A DNA stretch of 64,000 nucleotides from Eupeodes corollae (lineage: Eukaryota; Arthropoda; Insecta; Diptera; Syrphidae): positions 55,570,991 through 55,634,990 of the forward strand of contig NC_079149.1 of NCBI RefSeq assembly GCF_945859685.1, written 5' to 3'. The notes under the pieces are model-generated. The model was given only the letters and a program-made list of their open reading frames with translations. It did not search any database and was not told where the DNA came from. Shown in pieces: positions 35,060 through 47,555 of the stretch; within the stretch, counting starts at the first letter, position 1; every line of letters starts with the position of its first letter. The translations under genes were made by a program, and so were the position numbers.

Positions 35060-37060
35060 GTTTCTTTTCGAAAATTAATTAAAATTTAAACAAATATAGA
35101 TTTACAACAATTTATGATTTGTATTATAATTCTGTTCGATATACACGACGAACTATTTCCGATTAAGTTGTCGTTTATTTCTTTAAAATTTCATAAGACC
35201 CAAAAGACTATTCTGCTATCGCGAATTTGGGTATTTTGATAAACATATTTTTTTATGAAACTGATTTAGTATGAACTGATAAGAAAGTTCTCATATCAAT
35301 CATAAAATTAACACAAATAATAAATTCCCTAAAAATGATACCGACACAAATCACAAGAAATGCATGTCGAAATTGTTTGCCCTATATACAAAGCAAGTAT
35401 GTAAAGCTCAATGACTTTGAGCATTTTAATATAATAATTTAAAATTAAATATTTATCAATACATGAGAAATTGATAACAATTTGTTTTTATTATCTGCAT
35501 TGAATTCAGTATATTTACCATTGATAAAAGTTATTCAAACAAAAGATATAATAAAATTTAAAGCAAATAAATATACAATTTTTGGGTTTTATGGTAAATT
35601 CTTCTTTGCGAGGTTATGATAACATAATTCTATACCTACATATTATGGAGAAAACAACCTATTGCCAACCTCCGTACTTAACCACTTAATGGTACTATAT
35701 CAATACTATTCAAAGGTCCAACGGGCAATGTATCTGCAAAGTCATATTTCTTGAGAAAATGTGAACTATCTTCTCTTAGGGTATAACAAAATAAAAATGA
35801 ACTTGAAACTTTAATCAGATCTAACTTTCCGATAAAAGAGAACTATAAGTCTATTATTATTAATTTGCAGAAGTAAGCTTATTCAAACCTAAGTTAAAAC
35901 TTAAAGCCAAAATAGAAAGACATAATGATTATCGTACATAAGACAGGGATGAGGAGATCCGATAGAAGCGTTTATATTGTTTGACGAAATTATTTTTTTT
36001 TTTTCTGTAGGACAAACAAAAGAATGAAATTAATGGATTAAGATGTTCTGAATTCGGAACTCCTTTAAATATTTCCATCACAACAGGTTTTTAAACATTT
36101 AAATAAATTATATGATGATTTGAAAATTACAAATGTATGTCTTTTTATGAGTGATGCGTCTTTATTTGACTCTGTATGAAGTTTTAGATTAACTTTGAAT
36201 TCAGTAATTTAATAGTTTTGAAAAAAAAAGTTTTGGAGTTAATTTATGGTTCTGATTTTGAACTTTGATTTTATCTATTTACTCAAGACTAAGAAAATAC
36301 CCGTTATCAAAATAATTACTATTTTTTGAATATTATTCAAGAACTTGATATGATAGATTTTTTTTAAACTGTAAGCTCGTTACAAAAACAAAAAACTACC
36401 TTCAATCCTTTTTGAAGAAAATTTCGTACAATTTGAGCACGAGCATGGATTTTCTATTCATATTACAAAAAAAATTTCAACTCAAGTTGTACAGTAATTG
36501 TTCACTGAACAAGGACTTGATTCCCACTCCTTTTGTGAAGTGTTTAGAAAATGTGTTGTCACTATGTTTAATGTTTACTGCTGAATGGGCATTAAGAAAA
36601 TTGTAACTACCTTTTAATGGAAGCTTTATAAAGATGATAAATTATTAAAATAATTTTTAGAATTCAATTTACAATTCCTAAGTGGACGATGGTAGATTAA
36701 ATGAAACTAAGTGCGTTTTTTAATAAAGCAAGCCTTATATTATCTGTGTTTTAATTAAAAGAATGGTAATTTTCTAGTCGCCGAGTACCTATTTGAATCT
36801 CGAAAATCAAAAATATAATTATTTTCATCAGGACTATTTTAACTTTGAACCACTGACATCGTTAAATAACAAAGAAATGATGCAGTCCACTATTCTTTCT
36901 TTAGTAAAAACAAAATTTTCTAATTCTTATTCTTAGATTAACTAGATAATAATTGAAAACCATTACTGTAAGACAAAATTTTATTCTGATGCGCTTTTGA
37001 GACTTGATAGAAGATAGTGTAAGTTATTCAGGAATTGTAAAAATAATGAACTAGGCAGCA
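35060..37060. other. gene-free AT-rich stretch
   Basis: Nothing is recognised. A TATATAG word on minus at about 35382 could be a core promoter for exon D, but no matching initiator was seen, so this is weak. Confidence 0.35.
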
Positions 37061-37069
37061 ATATTAAAA

Positions 37070-37765
37070 AGAGGCTAGGAAGTAACCCATACTGTTGACT
37101 TTCTATTCGTGCCCGTCTTCCGATTTTTATTCATAACAATATTTTGTGTAAGGTACACAATTTTAAGTCAATACCTTTCTTTGTTTATAAAATACTTGGG
37201 TCGAAAACAATTTCTTATCAGTTTTTTGTTGTTTTTGTAGGTTGTCGTGTTTAAAAAAAATCCAGAAATGCTCCATGAGACGGAACTGCTCAAAGAACGA
37301 GTAACTGTGTGATGAGCAGTTTCATCAAAGTGTATTTTCGGGCCATAATTCTTTGAAGACAACGGTGTAACAGTTACTATCAATGGGAACCGTTATTTAA
37401 AGATGTTTAATGAGTTTTTAACCCAGAACTGTGTCGATGATGTATCCCATCGAACATTATTTCGTTACAGCAAGATGGAGCAACTATTTCCAACCCAGTT
37501 ATGGAAGAGCTCCAACAATGTTGGGTAGACATTTGTAATCAACCAAAGTTTTCACTTTTTAGTAAATAAATCACCCACTCAATTTGTTTTAAAAGTAATT
37601 TCTACTTTTTTCTCTATTATTATCTGCATGACAATATTAATTTGAATTCCATATCTCTACTAATTCTTGCCATATGGATGATACAAAATGGTATCCCAAA
37701 CGAACGCACACCTTGAAACTTCGAAAAATGTCACCGATTATAATAACTTCCTATATTTTTATTTT
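37070..37765 (+). repeat. AT-rich dispersed repeat copy, interrupted by a mariner fragment
   Basis: The head (AGTAACCCATACTGTTGACTTTC near 37080) and the tail (ACGCACACCTTGAAACTTCG near 37705, then ATAACTTCCTATA) match the family at 27180-28556. Their middle is replaced by transposase sequence at 37250-37530. Confidence 0.65.
37250..37530 (+). pseudogene. mariner transposase middle fragment
   Basis: Plus frames read NPEMLHETELLKERVTVW near 37258, AVSSKCIFGP near 37316 and FFEDNGVTVTINGNRY near 37350, with a stop between blocks. This is the conserved centre of a mariner-type transposase, before the second catalytic Asp. Neither end of the element is visible. Confidence 0.72.
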
Positions 37766-37779
37766 ATTTATTTATTTAT

Positions 37780-39655
37780 TATGGAATAAATGTATATTAG
37801 TCAATTTAAATATGAATTCGATTATATTGAATTTTCCTCAATACAACTTGGTGAAAAGACCAATGCTCAAATAATGGCGACACAGAATAATCTTTTAGAT
37901 ATTGCAATAAATCGTGAGAAATAACACCAAAGTCAAACATCATTCGACTTTCAACTGAGGCGCTGCTAACACTTCTTAGTAACACTGGAAATACAATCCC
38001 TAAAATCTTTGTATATGAAAACTATAGTACTCTTATCTTTGTATATGAAGTTTTCATATACAAAGCTTAAACTCAACTTCCTGAGCTGTAATAAGAATCG
38101 GATCACATTTGTACTTATCTGATCAAAGTGTTTAAAAAGCTTTAATTTTCTGTTAGACAAATTAAATCTCTCACAACTGCAATAAAATAAAGCTCATTTA
38201 TGTATGAATACAAAATAAAAGAGCTAATCTGCGATCCTGTAAGTAAGAAAGGATTTTGAATCTATGTACACATATTGGTTGTGCCTACTATTTAAATCTC
38301 TCTATTCGTTTTTGTTCTGTGTTTCCTAAGCGGAACTTCTATGAGTAAAAAAATTGTATTAGTTCAAAGAAAATTTGACAGTTGTGATCCAATAACTAAC
38401 ATCAAAAAAGCCATTAAAGGACTTCACCTGTTTTCTAAAAGCTCCGACAAATCCTTATTTGGTTTAGAGACTTAATAAAACTTGGAATATTTTATTGAAT
38501 AAATAAGTTCCAATCATAATGTCATCAAAGTTAACTTTCAATATCAACTTTTCATTAATTTGAATATTATAAGCAGCTCGCATACAGCAAACTTGAGCAA
38601 AAAGCTCCACATTTGTGCGATTGAAAAATAATCACAATTTGAGAGCTTACCTGTACTTGACTTTTCTTATTAGTAAATTGTTGTCATCTCGTGCAGTTAA
38701 TTAAAGCTTCGTTATGACAATAATCAGTAATTACAAAATTAAAATTGTGTTGAATTTTCAGTTTTTTTTTCATTTAACCACCATTTGTTTATCAGTAATT
38801 GTTCCTTGTTCGCATCATCAAACTGATAAAAATATGAATGACATTGACCCTCAAGATCAGCTTTTAACAGAATTTGTATAATACAGTACAGAGCAGTCTA
38901 TATATTCATTTCATTATACCTATCATGTGGAGTTTCAAAAAACAGTGCAGTAGGTGTACCGAAAAATTGTACAAAGGAGGGAAAGAAGAGAAGTTCTATG
39001 TTTTTCCATTGTTACAAAATTCATATTAAAAAAATTTGTGTTTGATAAAAAACTTTATGATTAATTTAAATTATTTTCAAGTTGCCTTTAAAATCATCTG
39101 ATATCTGGAGGTAATTTGCCGACTATAATTTTTAAAATAATTAATATATTAAATACAAAAAATAAAATACACTGATTTAAAAAAAAAAGTTATTTGAATT
39201 TCTTATTGTAGCAAAATTAGTCCGACACACTGTAGGCGGCTCTTTTCAGCCGCTCCAAAGTGCCACCCGATACCTACAACTCCTTCCCCTCCTTTGCTAC
39301 GCTACTGATGGGAATAATTTTCATTCCTCTTCTTTTCTAATTGCTTACAATAAAACCTAAGCAATTTTGTCTTTTTCTTTTTTAATTTAAACCAAGTGTA
39401 CGCTATAAACATCTCGAAGCTAATCAAAAATCAGACTTTTACAGTTCAACCTTATCTAATTCAATGATTATTTAACTTTTAGAATTCTGATCCAAAAACA
39501 TAATTAACAACATGATTTTTTAGGAGATATTACAAAAAAAAAATAAAGTAGAACTGCCAAAAATATTATTGACAATTTTAAGTTATTGTTTGACAGAACC
39601 TAACAGTTACTACTTAAACTTTACCAGATTCATACATTGTATCCATTTGTATGCA
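37780..39655. other. gene-free AT-rich stretch
   Basis: Contains the small hairpin at 38037-38065 and a GC-richer block at 39222-39310 of unknown origin. No gene is recognised. Confidence 0.4.
38037..38065. repeat. short perfect hairpin
   Basis: CTTTGTATATGAA (38037-38049) and TTCATATACAAAG (38053-38065) form 13-bp perfect arms around three bases. A third direct copy of the arm lies 30 bases to the left, and the same word occurs near 1875. Confidence 0.7.
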
Positions 39656-39660
39656 CTTTA

Positions 39661-39960
39661 GTACTCGTGGCATGATGGTTAGTGCGTTGGGCTGTCATGT
39701 CAGAGGTCTTGGGTTTCATCCCTGCCTATGCTATATAAAGTTTTTTTTTTCACGGCTACTGCTTCTTACGAGGAATTGACAGATTCTCGAAGTGTACCAT
39801 TCTTGTCATGAAAAAGTGCTTTCTCAAATTAGCCGTTCGGATTCGGCTTAAAACTGTAGGTCCCCTCAATCCCTGACAACAGTACTCGCACACAGGAATG
39901 GTTGAGGGTTGTAAGTCACTAGGCTCTAGTTCTCAACGGGCTGTTGCGCCACCCAATTTA
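39661..39960 (+). mobile_element. tRNA-derived SINE, second full-length copy
   Basis: It has the same order as 33389-33702: A box TGGCATGATGG (39668-39678), B box GGTTTCATCCC (39712-39722), the GAGGAATTGACAGATTCT block and the TTGCGCCACCCAATTTA end. No target duplication is evident, and divergence is moderate. Confidence 0.85.
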
Positions 39961-40197
39961 ATTTATAATATTTATATATTTACAACCAAGAAGTATTAAT
40001 ACAATGGGCACCTACATTTAAATTGCTAACCGATCATTAAATTTAGCCTCACTATTATCTTTTCATTAAAACTATTACTAACTACTTAACTGCACACATT
40101 TCTTTTTGATATCATTACAACTACAAACTACTTGTGTACATCACAAAAATTGAGCTTTCAACAAAATAAATACAAAAAATAAAACAACAAAACTCAC

Positions 40198-40332
40198 CAA
40201 AATTCTAGTGCACAGCAGCGATAGCAATATTCCAATTATCGGTCCGCCATAAATGTAAATTCCAACGATAATCGTTTGAATTTTTCTCTTAGGTCGATAA
40301 GTAGTCTCTGTAGCCGGTTTAATATAAACCAT
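40198..40332 (-). CDS. DGAT2 first exon E, divergent (candidate for set II)
   Basis: ATG at 40332 opens 45 codons to a GTGAGT donor in phase 0. The start MVYIKPATETTYRPKRKIQT is clearly related to the other first exons (K-R-K-I-Q-T, then a VGIYIYG hydrophobic run). It has lost the IEWAP block and is one codon longer. It lies 5.1 kb upstream of exon D. It could be a diverged alternative start or a first exon that has lost its own body. Confidence 0.75.
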
Positions 40333-40339
40333 TTTTGTT

Positions 40340-41360
40340 TGTTTATTTTTTAAATGTTAGTAATTATTATTAATTTTTAATAAATGCACATTCACTTTAT
40401 TATGAATTATATAATTAGCTTAGCAGAGCTTTGTTTTGTTATCTCAAGACATCTCATAGGCATTTCTAAGACAAACAAATTTTTTTGTCAACGTGCGTCT
40501 GCACCACAACCCTTACGAGAATTTCCGGGACTTGAAAATCTTCAATTAACAGTAGAATCTGTGTCAAGTTTAATAATTGTTGTTGGCAGTGAAAAGTCCA
40601 TTTGATTTAACCAGTGTATGAGGTCTGAAGTTTACTTGTTTACTAGTACTTGTACTTTTACTTAATAGAATCGAAAATTCAAACACAGTGTGACGACTTG
40701 AATTTGATTAAAGTTCATAATTTCCTGACGATTGCGATGATTATTGTGCTCAGCTGTAGATGAAATTGTGTATATTCGAGGTTATTGTAAATAAAACTAT
40801 TACGTTTTACGTTCACCCAACTACTGGAATATTGTTGTATTTTTAAGAAGAACTGGGGTCGAATGGCATCATCAATGTGACGAATAAATTTACTTGCATG
40901 TAGAATGAATCATGTGAACTTAAAGCTATTTAAAGTAAATCGCATGATATTACCTAGAAAATAAATTGTACAATTGCAGCGCACAGTGTATTATTATTTT
41001 TATAGCGATACAAAAATAGATATGTAAAGCGTTATCATTTCATGAACTCGATACGATCTTAAAAATTCTGAGTGTACAAAAGAAACAATGAGAATGGGTA
41101 ATAACCGATTTATCTTATTACACTAGAAACCAGACTAGACGATTTAATCAGAATTCTGAAGAATAGATTATGGTTTATTTAACTTGACACGTCTGTATAG
41201 AACTTACTGGCATTTTCAAGGTAAATAGAGAAATGAACAAATAAAATTATGCTTTTTTACAACAACCTTAAGAATCGTTGGTAATGTGTTAACCAGGTTT
41301 TGATTTGTTTAAATAAAGGTTTCATCTTTCATAATTTACCAATAATATACCGTTACTAAA
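40340..41360. other. gene-free stretch upstream of exon E
   Basis: No gene or element recognised. Confidence 0.4.
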
Positions 41361-41363
41361 ACA

Positions 41364-42230
41364 TTGGATGTGTTCAATCTCAGACAGATATGGTTTCCGG
41401 ATACCTTTTTGTTAGATGTCAAAAAAGGAATCCAAAGGCATCCAAGAATTTCTGGGGTATGTAGGTATTTGAAAGAACAGCTGATTAAACATATGGTTGA
41501 ATTTCAAGAAACTTAAAAATTGATTCCAGCCTTATGTATCTGTCGGGAAATGTTCTGTACATAACAGACGATGAAGAAGCTATTTCCCTCCGAATTTTAG
41601 AAGGTAATTATGATCCAGCTCCGAGACCAAAAAACCCGGCGAAGAACAATTCTTAAAGAAAAAATGAATAAGAAATAAAATAAAAAAATATAAATAAGAT
41701 TAAATGTTTCTCTGCTTTTGGTGAACAGGTGAAAGTTATTTTTGGTTTTTGACAGCTATCTCAATTAAGCTATCCAACTCGTTCAACAAGGTATCTACAA
41801 ATCCACCTATTCAAGATACCCTATTGAACGCAGCCATTCTCTTCACTACAGCGTTCAATCCCGAGTTGGATAGGCTATGGATATGTGAATTTGTAGATAC
41901 CTCAATGAACGAGTTAAATACCTAAATTAAGATAGCTCGCAAAAAATTTAAAAAAGAAATAGCAGCTATTCACAAAGAGCAGACAAACATTTAGATTTCC
42001 AGGTATAAAATAAAAATTTTAATGGATAATTTTAATAATTCACCACATTTTTACCAAAGAAACATACAAATTTTAAATAGATTTTCAAGTTCCTTCAAAT
42101 TCAACAATTTTTGAATAAGCTGTTCTGTTATATACTACCATATACCAGAAACTCTTGGATACTTTGGATTCCTTTTTTGAAATACGAGCCGTTTTGATTA
42201 ACGTTGATACGTTGACTAACTCAGTAGTCA
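41364..42230. repeat. foldback repeat, copy 2
   Basis: The left end (CAGACAGATATGG, GGTTTCCGGATACC, AAAAAAGGAATCCAAAGGCATCC) is mirrored at the right end (GATACTTTGGATTCCTTTTTTG near 42165). In the centre, two ~85-bp arms around 41840 are also inverted copies: GAGTTGGATAGG against CTATCCAACTCG, with GTATCTACAAAT in both. The whole can fold on itself. It is non-coding, and half of it matches 22575-23190 in reverse. Confidence 0.6.
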
Positions 42231-42239
42231 TAGGGCATT

Positions 42240-44080
42240 TTCAGGCAAATTAGGACTTTATTTGGACTTTATTTTTTTCCAATGTCAACTTTGTACATAA
42301 AACCCTAGTGGCTGCGGTGACAATAGGTATTGCAATTATTTTTATTCTTAACTCTTTACATAGAACTTCCAACGCTAATTTGAGGTTACGGCGAAGGTAA
42401 AAACAAAACAGTTTGATAAGACAATACTATATTATACAGAGATGTCAATAACTTCAATCTTTTAACATTACTTCATTAACCTCTACCGCCAGTTGATCGT
42501 GCAAGAATTACCAATTACACTGGGCGACAAGAATTTGTCCCTGTCATCTAAATTGTATTTTTCCAATGGTTTTTAAGGGCCTTCGCTCCAAAATTACTCT
42601 GACTCGTGAGTTTTGTGAGATATTATTTTTTTAAATTCGATAAAAACACGTATGTACATACATATATATATAGGGCTATTTATTGATGTCTAAATTCGTG
42701 ACGTAGCTTTTCTTCTATAATCCCTTTCTTCAATATTCACTTGAAATATTTATAATATTTAATAAAATTCTTCATGAGTTATTATATTTTACGTGTTCAA
42801 ATAAATATTTTAAAAAACGCAGAAGTATATATATATTCAACAGAAAAGGGCAAAACGGATTGGAAGCTCTTTTTGTTCTTGTAATGAATCAGTCGTCTAA
42901 ACAGTTCTATCATATCAAGCATCAACATTTAAGCAGGTAGTTGAAACCGAAGTTCGGATTTTGCAATCAAATAAAAATTAACTAAAATTTATTTTTCAAA
43001 AATGTGAATGCAATAAATTCAAAGTATGTTCAAAATTTCATATATATAGATGCAAATGAAGGCTAATAAATAGCTTATGAGAGTTTCCCGAAACTAAGTA
43101 AGTTATAAAAAAATTGTAACTAGAAGACAAAGAATTGTACTTGGCAAAATCATTATACATATTGTTAAGTTAATGTTTAGTGTTGACGAAAACGTAGGAA
43201 TTCCACACACGACAGTAAAACGAATTTTGCATAAAGCTTTAGAATTCCAAAGTTCAATTTACACTAAGGCCAGTAGATCACCATCAATGTTATATTCGTT
43301 TCTTCGGTATTGGGATCTTTGGAATGCATCGAAATAATCCGGATTTTCATCAAAAAAACATTTTCAACTTTCAATTACCGTGAATGGATTGATATAACGA
43401 ACTATTATTACAAATTTTGTAGCGCTGGAATTGGTAAATATTTATGTGGACGATGTATATTTTTAACAAAACGACAAAGACGTTAATAAAAAAAAAATGT
43501 TCACGTGTTATTTATAATATAGCTTATTACTATTGGCCAGCGAAGCGAGGTCTTGTAATTTCATGCCTTTAGACTTTTTAAAAATGTTATCGGGTGATAA
43601 TTCCAGACGTCAATAACGTAACAGCTTCCAATTAATGGGCCCAACAAGATGTAGTGAGTGCACAAACTACGGGCCAAACTAAATATAAACTAGCATTCAA
43701 ATAAATTAGAAATACTATACAATATTTATATGCTTCGTGCTTCGAAGATGGCGAACGTTGAGTTAAAAAATAGAAGTAAAATAACGGTCAAGTGGTAGAA
43801 TTAAAAACAGATTGCTTGACGTATGATTTTTCATGCTTTTGACGAAAAAGGATAGGATGAAGGAAAAACTGTTAAATAGTTACTTAGTGCAGGAATTGCT
43901 GTGAAGGACCCAACGTAGAACGTGTTGAAAGAACGGATAGCCTTGCGAAAGCGAAATTTTTTTTATTAGAAACAAATGCTCACTTTTTTAAAAATCTCGA
44001 TTTTAATGAAAATATATGTGATTATACTTTTTACAACTGAGACTATTACAACATCAATACTGCGTTATCTTTAACTCCAA
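42240..44080. other. intergenic stretch downstream of set III
   Basis: Near 43180-43260 a plus frame reads ENVGIPHTTVKRILHKALEFQ, which resembles the helix-turn-helix part of a mariner transposase. It is short and isolated. Words around 42490-42530 (CAGTTGATCGT) recur near 45482, suggesting another small dispersed repeat. No gene is recognised. Confidence 0.35.
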
Positions 44081-44084
44081 AACC

Positions 44085-45266
44085 TCATTTAAAACTTAAT
44101 TTGATTTCATCTGCATTTTCTATGTACTTTCTTTTGTGTGTCTCGAAAAGACTATTCAAACTTTCCATGAATATTCTGTGATATTTCTCAACAACTTCTT
44201 GTTCCGGATCACTGCATTGGGGTACATCAATTGGGGAACCAACTAAAAATAAATGTGTTTATTTCCCGAACTTTAAAAATACATTTCTCCCAATTTATAA
44301 CTTACCAACTTGAACAATGCGTTTACGTTGTGGGATGAGACCAAAACTATACTGGAAAAATCCCCTGCCTAGAACCATTAAAGGTGGTATGCCTGTTTTT
44401 TCTTTTATGAAATTTTGTATTTTTCTTACTTTCGATTGTGGAGGGTTTTTGATTTGATCGAATAAGTCATTTTCACCAAATGAAAACACTGGGACAATAG
44501 CAGCACTATTGTTAAAAAATAAAAAATATTTTAAGAATTAATTTAAATGTTCTACAGGCTTACCCTGACTGCATTGCAACCTTAATGAATCCCTTTCGGT
44601 TCTTGAGTGTTAAAACATAATTGCCAGGTCTTGCATCCAAAGCTTCTTCAGAGCCACCAACTATAACAGCGACAGCACTAGCACAATAACCATCGCTGTT
44701 TACAGGCGCATCCGGATCGTTTGAAATTTTGAGATGTCTTAAAAGAGAATCTCTACCGACAGAAATCATTCCCCATGATCGTATAACTTCGCGCCAAAAT
44801 GGTGAATTAAAATGCATTCCAAGTGTTGCCAGATGAACTCGAACTTTTGGAAATAATGCATTCCATTTAGTTATATCGGAACACATGTTTGTAAAGAAGC
44901 CAAAACTAAAAAAAAATTTAAGTTCATATTGGTGAAGTGGTTGCTTCAAATTTATAATAGAACATACCTTATAACTCCATGTGGAAAGCATGCCAAAAGA
45001 TAATTCTTATTTGGATGTAGCTCAGCCGTTTTCACCAATTCAACTGGAAAATATTCTCGAATTTGCCTCCCAAAGAAACTGTCTCTCATCCATCTTACAC
45101 TACCCAATATTAAAAACAGGATTGTAAATATAGTTTTTCTATGTATGTATATAGTACGGATTACTTACCCCGGACCTCGATTACAGTTATGGATCCGATT
45201 TTTATCATACAAAATCCAAAAGACATATGTTATAAACAACGCTTTCAAATAAATGTTTCCAAAATA
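44085..45266 (-). CDS. DGAT2-family acyltransferase, common exons 2-6 of set III
   Basis: Exons 45266-45169, 45099-44968, 44905-44564, 44505-44306 and 44242-44085 (98, 132, 342, 200 and 158 nt) join in frame. With either first exon F or G the protein has 353 residues; one codon is missing in exon 4 relative to sets I and II. Blocks seen are YFPVELVKTAELHPN, FPHG at 115-118, VIVGGSEEALDA, RKGFIKVAMQSG, VPVFSFGEND and LGRGFFQYSFG. This is the most divergent of the three bodies, and its FPHGVIS context is closer to the classic DGAT2 HPHGI(L/I)S. Expected location is the ER membrane. Its C-terminus (EIKLSFK) also differs from the others. Role in acylglycerol synthesis is inferred from the family. 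Confidence 0.92.
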
Positions 45267-45299
45267 CTGAAAAGAAAGATGATAATTAAAAAAGAGTCT

Positions 45300-46060
45300 T
45301 ATTATTAACCATATTGTTTTTGTTTTTTTTTTATAATTATTGAATTATTTAAATTTAAAATTAATGAAAAATAAGCAGGTTCAGACAAAATAAGACTTTA
45401 TAGCATCACCTGCGTTCTTTGAACATTTTGACTAATGTCATAAACTTAAAAGTCGGAACTTTACTTCAATAATTTCTACATTCAGTTGATCGTACAAAAA
45501 CTACCAAAAACACAACTGTCTACAAAACACTCATCAGGCAAGCTACAATTCTATTTAGACCTGTAATTTGTGTTTAAAACATCAAAAAGAATTGTGTAGC
45601 AAATAAATAAATCACAGAGTAATAAAGTTTAGCGTTCAGTTGAATAAAAATTATGATGAACTGTCATTTTAACATAAGCAGAGTTAAATTGATAGTTAGG
45701 GAGAATCCTCTTAACTAACTTTGCAGTTTACTTTCCAATAAATTTGACTTAATTGGAAGGCTATTTTTTGGCAGCTGGCGAATCTTTTAAGTCCCTTTAA
45801 TCGGCTGAACCTATCCAATGTCTAAGTTATGTTTTTTTTCCTTGGCTTAACTATTTAATAAAATAAAAATAATTTTTTTTCATTTGCTAATAATTCACAA
45901 ACAAAATAATTATGCAAATTAAAAAAGAGCACAATGACAAAAATAAAATCAATTTGTAAATTCCATTTCATATTAAAATCAAAAACATATTCCTTCATGG
46001 GTTTTCGTAAGAAAAATCGAATTGTTTTACCAATTTGTCATAATTATGCATGTTTTTCAG
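45300..46060. other. set III intron 1, left part
   Basis: AT-rich, with a CAGTTGATCGTACAA block near 45482 similar to one near 42490. No gene is recognised. Confidence 0.4.
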
Positions 46061-46069
46061 TCAATCTGT

Positions 46070-46640
46070 AGGATCGCAGCTTTAATCTTGATAGATCAAT
46101 CAGTTTTCTTTTCAAGATTCAGCCTTTTGATATTGTTCAACGATGTTTCGCTAGCTAAATTGCAGAAATTAAAGATTTTTTGTATTTAAACTGACGACCA
46201 CCCCCATCAATTGTTTGTACACCTTCCAAAGTTTATTTCATAATGTTAAGATCAGATGAGTACGGCAGTTATTGAAGGAAGAGCTAATATTTGCTCTTCT
46301 GTCTAAGTTATGCGCACCGAGTAAAAAGAAACCTTATCATGTTGGTAGGTCAAGTTTATGGGTCAAAAAATTATTAAATTATTTAGAAAATGTCTTTCCA
46401 GAATTCCCTTACACCCAGTTGCAGTAATTTTTGATGTAAACACCTTAAACTTAATTGTTCCATAATAACTTACAGCTTTCAATATAACAACACCTCTTTC
46501 AAAGTTGTGATGAAGCTTTTAACACCTTTTTTATATCCTTAAATCGTGAAAATGATTGACCCATCAGGGAAACCGAAATTAAATAGTTTTGTCGTTTGAA
46601 AATCCACGTGATACCATTATTTTCTAAGTTTACTTGAGTC
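46070..46640 (-). pseudogene. decayed Tc1/mariner (maT-like) transposase
   Basis: Minus frames read NFGFPDGSI near 46575, YKKGVKSFITTLK near 46530 and VIMEQLSLRC near 46460, matching the FSDEKxFNLDGPDG to YYGTIEL part of a Tc1-like protein. LPYSSDLNIMK near 46260 and a GVQTIDGGG-like block near 46220 match the part around the last catalytic residue. Many stops and frameshifts are present. It looks like the same family as 11525-12574. Confidence 0.65.
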
Positions 46641-46699
46641 TCGAAAAACTCTAAGCTTAATTAGCTTAACATGGCTCGAATTTTAATAACTCTTAGAAC

Positions 46700-47550
46700 A
46701 GTTGAGAGACTTGGGTTTGCCGCAATTTTGCCCGAGAATCACAAGACTCACATGCACACCTTTAATTGCTCGTTTTTGCAGTTCTTTTTAGCTTCCTTAA
46801 TGTTTAATTTGTGCTAATCTTTATTCTTTAAGTAAGAAAAAAAGCCATTAGGACTCCGGCCAATTTTATCAGCTGTTGCACGTCCGTCCGTCGAAGTCTT
46901 GGTGTCTAATTAAACGATGTTAGCTTTTGAAACCCTGCTAAGGCATAGAGATCTACCGATTGGTCTTACAATTTTAGATAATAAATTTCATTTCACTCAA
47001 AACAATACAATTGTTGATTTAAATTATCCAGTACTTAAAAACGCTTATAAACAACGATTAAGTTGTCGTACCTATTCAGGTGACTTAAAATGTGGGCTAA
47101 AACAAGACTCGTAGTTTTATTTGGATATTTTTTTTTCTTAACACCGGGAGTTGTTAGCATCGATAGATATTTAGAAAAAATATAAAAACTATTTTTGAAA
47201 ATGTTTGTGCTTATTCAGTTGAAGCGGAATGTATGTATATTGAAAAATTATCGATGAAAATAAAAAAAAAATATTTACTAACAATTTTCAAAAAAATATT
47301 CACTTAAAACGCAAGCCATTTTATATTTGAAATCATTATTAATTGAAAAAAATGTTTAATATACGAAAGATTGTTATTTTAGCAATTATTTTCATCATTC
47401 CATTATATACATATATTTACTTTCGCATATTACTTTCATTTTTTAAGTGCTAGAGTGTACTTATAATTTTATTAAATTTGTTTGTTTAGTTTTAGTACAT
47501 TGTATTATTATAATTTAGTATATTGTGAAAGAATTGAATTACAAATTAAT
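46700..47550. other. gene-free AT-rich stretch
   Basis: A 65-codon plus frame at 46917-47114 has no recognisable domain and no context for a gene. Confidence 0.4.
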
Positions 47551-47555
47551 GGCGC

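Noticed and set aside
46917..47114. 65-codon plus frame starting MLAFETLLRHRDLP
   Set aside because: No domain recognised and no promoter, splice or poly(A) context.
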